From: Planctomycetota bacterium
Lineage (GTDB): Bacteria > Planctomycetota > UBA11346
Reading direction: 5' to 3'
NCBI GenBank assembly: GCA_016745075.1
Contig: JADGDD010000001.1
Location: forward strand, 745,125 to 809,124
DNA: 64,000 bases
Of this stretch, positions 8,977 through 18,200 are shown one piece after another (within the stretch, counting starts at the first letter, position 1; each line of letters opens with the position of its first letter). The notes below the pieces were generated by a model. The model ran no database searches and was not told the DNA's origin. It worked only from the letters and a program-made list of their open reading frames with translations. The position numbers were made by a program, and so were the translations under genes.

Positions 8977-9007
8977 AACAAAAAGCTTAACAAATAAGCT
9001 TTTTGTT
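8977..9007 (+). terminator. Terminator-like hairpin after the reductase gene
   Basis: A perfect 12-bp inverted repeat, AACAAAAAGCTT (8977-8988) with AAGCTTTTTGTT (8996-9007), and a 7-nt loop. The U-rich stretch is inside the right arm rather than after it, so it could act as an intrinsic terminator in either direction, though weakly. Confidence 0.55.
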
Positions 9008-9037
9008 CAGCAACACGAATTGGAATAAGCCCCAAAC

Positions 9038-9157
9038 GAAGCCCGTCCAACGAAAATTTTCAAATAACTTTCGTTTCTTGCATATTTTAGGGCTTCTATA
9101 TTCTTTTGCGCCCTTGCTTAGCGGCTTACCGCTCACGAGAGGACAGTTACGCCCTAA
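9038..9157 (+). promoter_or_regulatory. Possible structured leader upstream of gltB
   Basis: The spacer before gltB can fold in two mutually exclusive ways. GAAGCCC (9038-9044) can pair with GGGCTTC (9090-9096), enclosing AACGAAA/TTTCGTT (9049-9055 with 9069-9075). Alternatively, TTAGGGC (9087-9093) can pair with GCCCTAA (9151-9157), enclosing AGCGG-CTTA-CCGCT (9120-9133). Such switching is typical of attenuators, but it may be chance. It matches no riboswitch consensus I recognise, including the glutamine (glnA) motif. The transcription start is not evident. I see nothing else in the 8918-9236 spacer apart from the hairpins listed separately. Confidence 0.3.
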
Positions 9158-9236
9158 GAACACCGTAAGATTTTATAGAGAAAAGACATACAGACAAAGA
9201 GCTAAAGACTCGTAAAGACAAAAGAAGGACCCTTAC

Positions 9237-12200
9237 ATGACAGACATGGCAAACGTATCACAAAACGCGAACCGCACACAACTCAGCCCTGGCTTACCAC
9301 AAGCCCAAGGCATGTATGATCCAGCAAATGAGCACGATGCCTGTGGTGTAGGCTTTATCGCCAATATCAAAGGTAAACGTTCACACGACATCGTTACCCG
9401 CGGCATTGATATTCTCTGTAATCTGACTCATCGTGGTGCTGTTGGCGCTGACCCGCTAGATGGTGACGGCGCTGGCTTGATGATTCAAACTCCAGATGCG
9501 TTTTACCGTGCTGTTGTTGATTTTGACCTGCCCTCTACTGGAAAATATGCCACTGGTATCGTTTTCCTTCCAACAGACGATGCTGCTCGCAAAATATGCG
9601 AAACTACATTAAATGAGTGTATCGAAGTTCGCGGCATGCGTGTCCTTGGCTGGCGTGATGTACCAACCGATTCATCCTCTATTGGCCGTGATGCTCGTTC
9701 TGTAGAGCCAGCTGTTCGTCAAATCTTTGTTAACAAAGGCAATGTTAGCAGCAAAGAGTTTAACATAAATCTCTACGTCGCTCGTAAACATGCGGAAAAC
9801 ATTATTCGTGAACATGGATCTGCGCGTAAAGAGTTGTTTTATGTAAACTCTCTTCTTGCTGAAACCGTTCTCTACAAAGGCATGTTGCTCTCTGATCAGC
9901 TAGCAACTTATTACCCAGACCTTGCTGACGAACGCATTGTATCATCCATTGCTTTTGTCCATCAGCGTTACTCTACCAATACATTCCCAACCTGGGATTT
10001 AGCTCAACCATTCCGCTTTGTTGCGCACAATGGTGAAATTAACACGCTGCGTGGTAACTGTAATCGCATGCGTGGCCGTGAAGCACAGTTTAAGATGCCA
10101 GAATTAGGTGCAGACATTAGACACCTTATTCCTGCCGTTATTGAAGGCGCATCTGATACTTCTTGTTTTGATAACGCTCTTGAATTGCTCACCCTCACTG
10201 GCCGCCCTCTTCACCATGCCTTGGCCATGATGACCCCAGAAGCGTGGGCTACCAAAGCAAGTTTAGACAAAAAGCTCAAAGCATTCTTTGAATACCACGC
10301 CTGTATGATGGAACCATGGGATGGACCTGCAAACCTAGTTGCCTGTAACGGTAAGCAAATTGTTGCCGCTCTTGACCGAAACGGCCTCCGCCCTGCACGT
10401 TACTGGGTAACAGACGATGATGACATTGTTTATGCTTCAGAAGCTGGTGTGCTCACCATTCCTGAAGAAAAAATTGTTACCAAAGGACGTTTGGCTCCAG
10501 GTAAAATGATCCTCATTGATACCGATCGTGGCTTATTCCTCGATAACGATGAAATCAAAAAAGATTTAGCAGAAGCACACCCTTATAAAGAGTGGGTTGA
10601 CGATAATCTCATTCGTTTTGAAGACCTTCCTGCTCCAATAAAAGGTAGTATCGCAAATCTCGACGAATTACGTCATCTACAAATTAACTTTGGTTACACT
10701 GTTGAAGAAATGAAGACGGTCTTGGCTCCAATGTGCATCAATGGCCAAGAACCGATCGCTTCTATGGGCATTGATACACCATTAGCCGTGTTGTCAAAAC
10801 ACAGCAAATTAACATACTCCTACTTCAAACAAATGTTTGCTCAGGTTACCAACCCACCAATTGACCCATTGCGTGAAGACGTGGTCATGAGCTTGACTCA
10901 ATACATTGGTTCTGCTGGCAATCTCCTTATGCCCATGCCTGGCCATTGCCGTATGATTGAGCTTGATCAACCAATCTTAACCAACGAGCATCTTGAGCAG
11001 TTGCGTAACGCAAATCAAGATAACCTCAAAGGTGCCAGTATCAGCATGCTCTTTAATGCTGCCGAAGAAACGCTTGAACAACGCATTGAAAAAATGCGTG
11101 AAGAAGCAATTGCTGCTCTTGATGATGGATGTGATGTACTGGTTCTCTCCGACCGTGGGGTCAATGAAGAGCAAGCTGCTGTTCCATCATTACTCGCCAC
11201 TAGCGCTGTTCATCATCACCTCATTCGTTGCGGTAAACGTAGCCAATGCTCTCTAATTATTGAAAGTGCTGATGCTCGTGAAGTGCATCACTTTGCATTG
11301 CTCTTTGGTTATGGTGCCACCGCAGTAAACCCATACTTGGCTTTTGCATCTATCCAAGAAATGTGCGAAGACGGTCTACTGCCAGCTCTTGATGGTAATA
11401 CCCAAGCAGACGAAGAAGAAGATGCTGTCCGTCAATACTCAAAAAATTATATCAAAGCAATCGGTAAAGGCTTATTCAAAGTCTTCTCTAAAATGGGTAT
11501 TTCTACCCTACAAAGCTATTGCTCTGCTCAAATATTCAATGCAATTGGTTTGTCAGAAAAATGCATTAACGAATATTTCACTGGCACTTCTTCACAGGTA
11601 GGCGGTGCTGGCATTGCCGAGTTACATGAAGAAACACTTCAGCGCCACAGTAAAGCATTTGCACCAACAGTAGACTCAAACCGAGATATTGAACGTGGTG
11701 GCGAATACCACTGGCGCCGTGATGGTGAACAACACATTCAAAATCCAGAAAGTATTGCTGTATTACAACATGCTTGTTACAGCGGTGACTATAAAACATT
11801 CAAAAAATACACCAAATTAATGAATGAACAGTCTGGAAATAAATGTACCCTCCGCGGACTTTTTGCATTTAATAGTGACAGAAAATCTATCGATATTAGT
11901 GAAGTTGAACCAGTTAGTGAAATTGTTAAGCGTTTCTGCACTGGTGCGATGAGCATGGGATCTATCTCTGCCGAAGCCCACCAAACCCTTGCACAAGCCA
12001 TGAATAAACTGGGTGGCAAATCCAACACTGGTGAAGGTGGTGAAGACTTTAACCGTTTCGAAGACGACCGCCGTTCTAAGATTAAACAGGTCGCTTCTGG
12101 TCGCTTTGGTGTCACTCCACATTACCTAGTTAATGCGGATGAACTACAAATTAAAATGGCACAGGGTGCAAAACCTGGTGAAGGTGGACAGCTGCCTGGC

Positions 12201-13802
12201 CATAAAGTTTCAGAATATATTGGCTGGTTGCGTTACAGCGTTCCTGGTGTGACGCTCATCTCCCCTCCTCCTCATCATGATATCTACTCAATTGAGGATT
12301 TGGCCCAGCTTATTTATGACCTAAAAAACGTCAATCCAAAGGCTGATATTGCCGTGAAGCTCGTAAGCTGCTCTGGTGTTGGTACCGTAGCTGCTGGTGT
12401 TTCTAAAGGACATGCAGAAACAGTGATTATCGCTGGTTATGATGGCGGTACGGGTGCGTCTCCACTGTCATCAATTCGTCATGCTGGTATTCCTTGGGAA
12501 ATTGGTCTTGCTGATACTCATCAAACGCTCTTACTCAATGACCTGCGTGGACGCATCCGTGTTCAAACTGATGGCCAATTGCGTACAGGCCGTGACGTTG
12601 TTATAGCCACCCTGCTTGGTGCTGAAGAGTATGCGTTTGCTACCGTAGCACTGATGACCATGGGATGCATCATGATGCGTAAGTGCCACTTAAACACTTG
12701 CCCAGTTGGTATTGCAACCCAGGACGAAAGTTTACGTAAGAAATTCCACGGTAAGCCTGAATTCGTTATTAACTACTTCCAGTTCCTTGCTGAAGAAGTC
12801 CGTGAAATTATGGCTGAGCTTGGCTACCGCACCATCAATGAAATGATTGGTCGTACAGACCTCATGAACACTGACACCGCTGTAGCGCACTGGAAAGCAC
12901 AAGGGATGGATTACAGCAAATTGCTTAACCAACCAAAAGTTGGTGATGAAGTGAAACGCTACAAGCAAGATCCACAAGATCATGGCCTTGAAAGCATCCT
13001 TGATAACGAACTCATTAAATTGGCACAACCAGCCCTCAACGACAAGACACCTGTTACCATAGACTTACCGATTAAAAACTTCAACCGTACTGCCTGTACT
13101 CGCCTTTCTGGTGAGATTGCCACGCTGCACGGCCGAGAAGGTCTGCCAAATGGAACAATTACCATTAACTTTACCGGCATTGCTGGACAAAGTTTCGGTA
13201 CCTTCCTTGCTAACGGCATTAATCTAAATCTCAAAGGTGAAGCAAACGACTACGTTGGTAAAGGCATGAATGGCGGACGCATTGTTGTTCGTCCTGCAGA
13301 TGACAGTCCGCTTACATGGGAAGAAAACTCTATTGTTGGTAACACTGTTCTCTACGGTGCTACTGGCGGCGAAGTATACTTTGCTGGCCGGGCGGGCGAG
13401 CGTTTCTGCGTTCGTAACTCTGGTGTTGAAGCGGTCATCGAAGGTGTTGGTGATCATGGCTGTGAATATATGACTGGCGGCTTAATGATCTGTATTGGAC
13501 GCACCGGTCGTAACTTTGCTGCTGGCATGTCTGGCGGATTTGCTTTTGTTCTTGATGAAGATAGCCGCTTTGCTCACCGCGTTAATCGCGGCATGGTTGA
13601 TCTTGAGCCTGTTGTCACCGATGAAGATAAACAACTACTCCGCAACAAAATAGAACAACACGTTGCACTAACCGGATCACCAAAAGGCCAACGCCTGCTT
13701 GATGATTGGGAAACAGCTTTATCACAATTCGTGAAAGTATTCCCACATGAATACCGCCGTGTTTTGCATGAAAAGAAAGAAGCAGAAGTCACTCAGGCAT
13801 AA
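9237..13802 (+). CDS. gltB: Glutamate synthase large subunit
   Basis: GltB makes two glutamates from glutamine and 2-oxoglutarate. The class II amidotransferase domain begins at Cys36 (HDACGVGF), which would become the N-terminal nucleophile after propeptide removal. The central and FMN-binding synthase domains follow, with the 3Fe-4S cysteines at 1144, 1150 and 1155 (GCIMMRKCHLNTC). The C-terminal GXGXG beta-helix is seen in MNGGRIVVRP and repeated glycine turns. At 1,521 residues it is full length. A GAAGGA site precedes the start. The small subunit GltD is not adjacent, so electrons must come from a gltD elsewhere or from ferredoxin. Confidence 0.96.
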   Translation: MTDMANVSQNANRTQLSPGLPQAQGMYDPANEHDACGVGFIANIKGKRSHDIVTRGIDILCNLTHRGAVGADPLDGDGAGLMIQTPDAFYRAVVDFDLPSTGKYATGIVFLPTDDAARKICETTLNECIEVRGMRVLGWRDVPTDSSSIGRDARSVEPAVRQIFVNKGNVSSKEFNINLYVARKHAENIIREHGSARKELFYVNSLLAETVLYKGMLLSDQLATYYPDLADERIVSSIAFVHQRYSTNTFPTWDLAQPFRFVAHNGEINTLRGNCNRMRGREAQFKMPELGADIRHLIPAVIEGASDTSCFDNALELLTLTGRPLHHALAMMTPEAWATKASLDKKLKAFFEYHACMMEPWDGPANLVACNGKQIVAALDRNGLRPARYWVTDDDDIVYASEAGVLTIPEEKIVTKGRLAPGKMILIDTDRGLFLDNDEIKKDLAEAHPYKEWVDDNLIRFEDLPAPIKGSIANLDELRHLQINFGYTVEEMKTVLAPMCINGQEPIASMGIDTPLAVLSKHSKLTYSYFKQMFAQVTNPPIDPLREDVVMSLTQYIGSAGNLLMPMPGHCRMIELDQPILTNEHLEQLRNANQDNLKGASISMLFNAAEETLEQRIEKMREEAIAALDDGCDVLVLSDRGVNEEQAAVPSLLATSAVHHHLIRCGKRSQCSLIIESADAREVHHFALLFGYGATAVNPYLAFASIQEMCEDGLLPALDGNTQADEEEDAVRQYSKNYIKAIGKGLFKVFSKMGISTLQSYCSAQIFNAIGLSEKCINEYFTGTSSQVGGAGIAELHEETLQRHSKAFAPTVDSNRDIERGGEYHWRRDGEQHIQNPESIAVLQHACYSGDYKTFKKYTKLMNEQSGNKCTLRGLFAFNSDRKSIDISEVEPVSEIVKRFCTGAMSMGSISAEAHQTLAQAMNKLGGKSNTGEGGEDFNRFEDDRRSKIKQVASGRFGVTPHYLVNADELQIKMAQGAKPGEGGQLPGHKVSEYIGWLRYSVPGVTLISPPPHHDIYSIEDLAQLIYDLKNVNPKADIAVKLVSCSGVGTVAAGVSKGHAETVIIAGYDGGTGASPLSSIRHAGIPWEIGLADTHQTLLLNDLRGRIRVQTDGQLRTGRDVVIATLLGAEEYAFATVALMTMGCIMMRKCHLNTCPVGIATQDESLRKKFHGKPEFVINYFQFLAEEVREIMAELGYRTINEMIGRTDLMNTDTAVAHWKAQGMDYSKLLNQPKVGDEVKRYKQDPQDHGLESILDNELIKLAQPALNDKTPVTIDLPIKNFNRTACTRLSGEIATLHGREGLPNGTITINFTGIAGQSFGTFLANGINLNLKGEANDYVGKGMNGGRIVVRPADDSPLTWEENSIVGNTVLYGATGGEVYFAGRAGERFCVRNSGVEAVIEGVGDHGCEYMTGGLMICIGRTGRNFAAGMSGGFAFVLDEDSRFAHRVNRGMVDLEPVVTDEDKQLLRNKIEQHVALTGSPKGQRLLDDWETALSQFVKVFPHEYRRVLHEKKEAEVTQA

Positions 13803-13813
13803 TATGCCTGAGT
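13791..13813 (+). repeat. Inverted repeat across the gltB stop codon
   Basis: A perfect 10-bp stem, ACTCAGGCAT with ATGCCTGAGT, and a 3-nt loop place the gltB stop codon (13800-13802) at the hairpin tip. There is no U run after it, so it is not a classic terminator; it may protect the message 3' end. Confidence 0.6.
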
Positions 13814-13841
13814 GATATTCCCACCATTTTAACGAATAAAC

Positions 13842-13875
13842 AAAAAAGCCGCTAAATAATATTAGCGGCTTTTTT
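13842..13875. terminator. Bidirectional terminator between gltB and serS
   Basis: A 14-bp perfect stem, AAAAAAGCCGCTAA (13842-13855) and TTAGCGGCTTTTTT (13862-13875), with a 6-nt loop. The GC core is flanked by A and T runs on both sides, so it can end transcripts from either of the two convergent genes. Confidence 0.9.
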
Positions 13876-13903
13876 GTTTGTATTTCAGAGGATATAATCT
13901 GAT

Positions 13904-15172
13904 TTAGGAAATAGCATCCAAACCCATAAATGGTTTCAATACATCTGGAATCTCAATGCTTCCATCTTCCTGTTGATAGGTCTCTAAAATCGCAATAAGA
14001 CAACGAGGCAGCGCGAGACCTGAGCCATTGAGCGTATAGAGCAATTCAGGCTTAGCACCTTTCTCTGGACGGTAACGCAGCTTGGCTCGACGAGATTGGA
14101 AATCGGTAAAGGTTGAGCAGGAACTCACTTCTAACCATGTTCCAGTTCCTGGGCTCCACACTTCAAGGTCGTACGTATGAGCCGCACTGAAACCAGTATC
14201 ACCAGTACATAAATCAAGAATGCGATAATGAAGACCTAACTTTTGCAGTAGTTTTTCTGCATTCGAACGCAATTCCAATAAATTCTTTTCGGTGTCTTCA
14301 GGCTTTGTGAGCCACACCATTTCTACTTTATCAAATTGATGAACACGAGTAATACCACGAGTACCAACACCAGCAGCACCAGCTTCACGACGGAAACAAG
14401 GGGTATGTGCCGTCATTTTACACGGCAACTGCTCTGCATCGAGGATTTCGTTAGCATAAAAATTGGTGACAGGAACTTCTGCTGTTGGAATTAAGTATAA
14501 ATCGTCTTCCTGACAATGATACAACTGATCACCAAACTTTGGCAATTGACCGGTACCTTGCATTGTTTCAGGACGAACAAGCAAGGGAACGTTTAGTTCC
14601 GTATACCCTTCTTCATCAACCAAAGTTTGAAGAAAAAAGTTAATTAAAGCACGGTTGAGACGGGCACCCATACCCTTGTAGACAACAAAGCCAGAACCCG
14701 ACATCTTGCTACCGCGTTCAAAATCAATAATATCGAGCTCTGTTGCCAATTCCCAATGTGGTTTCGGTGCAAAAGTAAAACCAGGAACACTGCCCCATTG
14801 TTCACCAGCTACATTATCATTTTCACCAGCACCATGCGGCACATCTGATAAGCAAGGGTTTGGCAAGCCAAGTAATTGATCATGTAACTCTTTTTCTAAA
14901 GATTCACGCTTCTCATTCAACTCTTTGGCCTCTTCACCAAGCAAACGAGCTGCTTCCTTTGCTTCACCAATATCTTTACCTTCACGAGCGGCTTGACCAA
15001 TACTTTTACTTGCCGCATTCGCTTCAGAGCGCTTATTTTCTGATTCAGTTTTTAACTGACGAACCTTCGTGTCCGCCTCTACAAGAGCCGTTACATCAAC
15101 ATCCATTCCACGAAGCTTCCATGCTACTGCAAATGCTTCTGGGTCTTTTCTGAGCGCAACAAGATCGATCAT
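13904..15172 (-). CDS. serS: Seryl-tRNA synthetase
   Basis: SerS charges tRNA-Ser and also supplies Ser-tRNA-Sec. The N-terminal third is a long helical hairpin rich in Lys and Glu (residues about 30-105) that grips the long variable arm of the tRNA. Class II motif 2 is visible in FRREAGAAGVGTRGITRVHQ and motif 3 in NGSGLALPRCLIAILE. I chose the ATG at 15172, preceded by GGAG; a TTG one codon earlier is less likely. The length of 422 residues is normal. It lies 100 nt downstream of the large kinase gene, probably with its own promoter. Confidence 0.96.
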   Translation of the reverse strand: MIDLVALRKDPEAFAVAWKLRGMDVDVTALVEADTKVRQLKTESENKRSEANAASKSIGQAAREGKDIGEAKEAARLLGEEAKELNEKRESLEKELHDQLLGLPNPCLSDVPHGAGENDNVAGEQWGSVPGFTFAPKPHWELATELDIIDFERGSKMSGSGFVVYKGMGARLNRALINFFLQTLVDEEGYTELNVPLLVRPETMQGTGQLPKFGDQLYHCQEDDLYLIPTAEVPVTNFYANEILDAEQLPCKMTAHTPCFRREAGAAGVGTRGITRVHQFDKVEMVWLTKPEDTEKNLLELRSNAEKLLQKLGLHYRILDLCTGDTGFSAAHTYDLEVWSPGTGTWLEVSSCSTFTDFQSRRAKLRYRPEKGAKPELLYTLNGSGLALPRCLIAILETYQQEDGSIEIPDVLKPFMGLDAIS

Positions 15173-15272
15173 CAAAATTCTCCGTATATAATTAGAAGGA
15201 CACTACTTATCGCCTACACAGATAGGCACAAGTAGCATCATTCAGCAAAGCACTTCAAAGTCATCAATTATT

Positions 15273-18200
15273 CTATTCCGCTATAGTATCAAGAGACTCA
15301 GGCAATTCACCGGCACTATCCAAGACCGCTACCGGCTCCTCTACGTCTGGTATCTCAGCCCCTATTTCTAAAATAGCTTCTTCTTGCTCAGCAACATGCT
15401 CTAACGGTAATTCAGCTGTCATCTGTACCTCTACAACAATACGAAACCCAAGACATGGAGATCGTACTGTTTGAGCGATACCATGCCTATTTGCTGTACG
15501 ACAACTACTTGCAGGGTCTCGCCAACTGCCACCACGTACAACATAGAGATCTCCTTCTTTTCCTTCCCAATCAACAGCCTTAACCGTTGGATATGAAGAG
15601 GTCTTCTTGCCCAAACACCATTCCCACACATTCCCTTGCATATCAAACAAGCCAAGCGGGTTCGGTAAACGTTCTTTTACAGGGTGCGTACGATCGCCTG
15701 AATTATCTTCATACCATGCAACGTTTCGTACATCCCTGTCTTCATCAGCAATATGGGTAGAATACACAAAGTCGGCTCGTTGACTGCCATCACCGGCGGC
15801 AGTCCCCGCCCGACAAGCATATTCCCATTCAATTTCTTTCGGTAATCGGGCGTTTAAACCAGGAATTTGTTGATTGAGTTTGTCAAAGAATAGTACGAGA
15901 TCATTGTAAGAAACACGCTCTACTGGATGTTCATCCTTTCCAGCAAACTTACTTGGATTATGACCCATTACAGCCGTATAAAGCGCTTGCGTACACTCCG
16001 TCTCAGAAATCCAAAAAGCCTTACTTATACCCATTTCGATACTCGTTTCATCTCCTTTTCCCCCTTTTGCTCCAAGCATAAATTCTCCATACGGAACATA
16101 ACGAAAGCCTATTGAAGGGAGTGTTTCGTTTAGCAATTCGGCATAGATGCCATAATCATCCCCACGTTTGAATGTATCTGCATTTGCCCACTCAGGTGGA
16201 ACTGGGCCATAAAGATTCTTGTACTGGGGCTTCAATTGTTGAATTTTTTCATCTTTCTCTCCAACCAATGATTCTAGCTCAAGTATCAAGTTTTTAGTTT
16301 CAGGTGGTAAGATCACTAAGGTATTCAATTCTCCCAAACTTCCTTTTATCTCACGAACACGATTCACTTTTTTAAGCCATTTTTTATATTGCTTAGATGT
16401 CGTTCCCGTTTCTTTCGATAACTCGGAAAGCAGCTTATCCACATTTACCGGCAATGGAATCGCTTCATTGAGTATTTCTAATTGTTCTTCGATTTCTGCC
16501 ACACGTTTTATTTTTTTTGCCCATTCACCATATTGGATAGATTGAGAACCGATTAATGTTGCTAAACGCTCCATGCGCTCTTGCACATCATCTGGTATTT
16601 CTATAGGGCCATCAAGCGCATCTTTTAAATAACGGAGCTCTCCTTCTACCTGATTAACTTTATCATTCCATTTAACATACGACACATCATCTCGTCCCAT
16701 ATATCTAAGGTATAATTCTAGCTTCTCAGCGGCCCCTTCTGGTAAAGCCTCTATTTTATCAATTGGTGACAAAAAGGATACAAGCCTGTCTATCTCAGCT
16801 TCCTCATCTGTGATGAAATCCTGCAAGCGTTCTATCTCAACATCTTCCGTAGCCCCTAATTCTTCTAGATCCTTAATATATTCACGAGCCTGATTTTGTT
16901 CTACTTTTTTCAGAATATCTCCGTCAGTCTTTCTACGCAAAAAACGCTTCACGTTTTTCATCAATGACGCATAACGCTCCATTGTTTTATCAACTTCCCC
17001 TTCCCATTTATTCAATTCCTCATCGTCTGACTTCACAAGATCTTTAATAGTCTTTATATACTCAGCACTTTCTCGGCTTTTAGTATAACGTAAATACCTA
17101 TCATTCTTGTCATCATTCATATAGCTCGCATCATTTGCAGCTGTCATACGAAGCTTGTTTTTGGTATCTTTTATTCTATCTATAGAATTTTGCCGAACTG
17201 TTTGAACACGCTCAAGAACCACGTCATCTTTAGGAGCATGTTCTGAAAAGTCTGTAACAGAAGCTGCTGTTCTTTCCAAAGCCACCTCAGAAATAAAGTC
17301 GTCCTTATGTTCTTTTTCCATCTTTTTCCGTAGAGATTCGTATGTCTTAAAGCGTTGCTCCAAAAAGTCTTTGTGTGTGATATATTCTGAGTTATTTTCA
17401 CCAACACGAATAACAAATCTATTCAAAATCTTTTGTAACTTATCGAGCTGATCTTTTTTAATGATTCCATCAACATCGCTCAACTGCGATAAAGCTGTAC
17501 GCTCGATAGCAATTTCTTCATTATAAACGTTTCTAATTCCCGACCACCTGCTATAGCTCGGATCTTTTTCGCCTACAAGCCTTCCATAAAGGATGAGATC
17601 ATCCCCATATTTTTTCCAGCCTGCTTCAGTGTGGTTTTCTTTTTGGTCAATGCCACTCAGTTCCTTTTTTAAGTTTTGGATATCCTGAGTCTCTTGTTCT
17701 ATGTAATTCTTAAATTCTGTCGCCATCACAGCTTCTGTTCCGACTTGAGCAACGTATTGAGAATAGGCATCATTTGACCAATCTATTTCACTCTGTGTTG
17801 CTTCATCTTTAGACAACTGTGTGAGAATATCAGACTCAATCTTACTGACTTTCTCTACTTTTTTCTTCCAAGTATTGACGACTTCATCACTCTCTCCCGC
17901 AAGATCTTGCAATCGTTTAAACGATTCTTCATAACCAATCGGTAAAGGTTCTGGGTTATCCAATGGTGCAAGTGTTACCTTGAGGTTTTCTATTTCGACC
18001 TTTTTGTCATTCCGATCGATAACATACCATGTGCCAAGCCCTACAATCATTAATACTGCTGCGGCAATCCAAAGTAACTTTTTAAGGTTACTTTGAACCA
18101 TCCCCATACGCTTCATCATATCATCAGCACCGGTACCAAGTTTAGCAGCGGCGAGGATGGCTGTTATAGGAGCATTACCAAGACGAATCGTTTCCAAATC

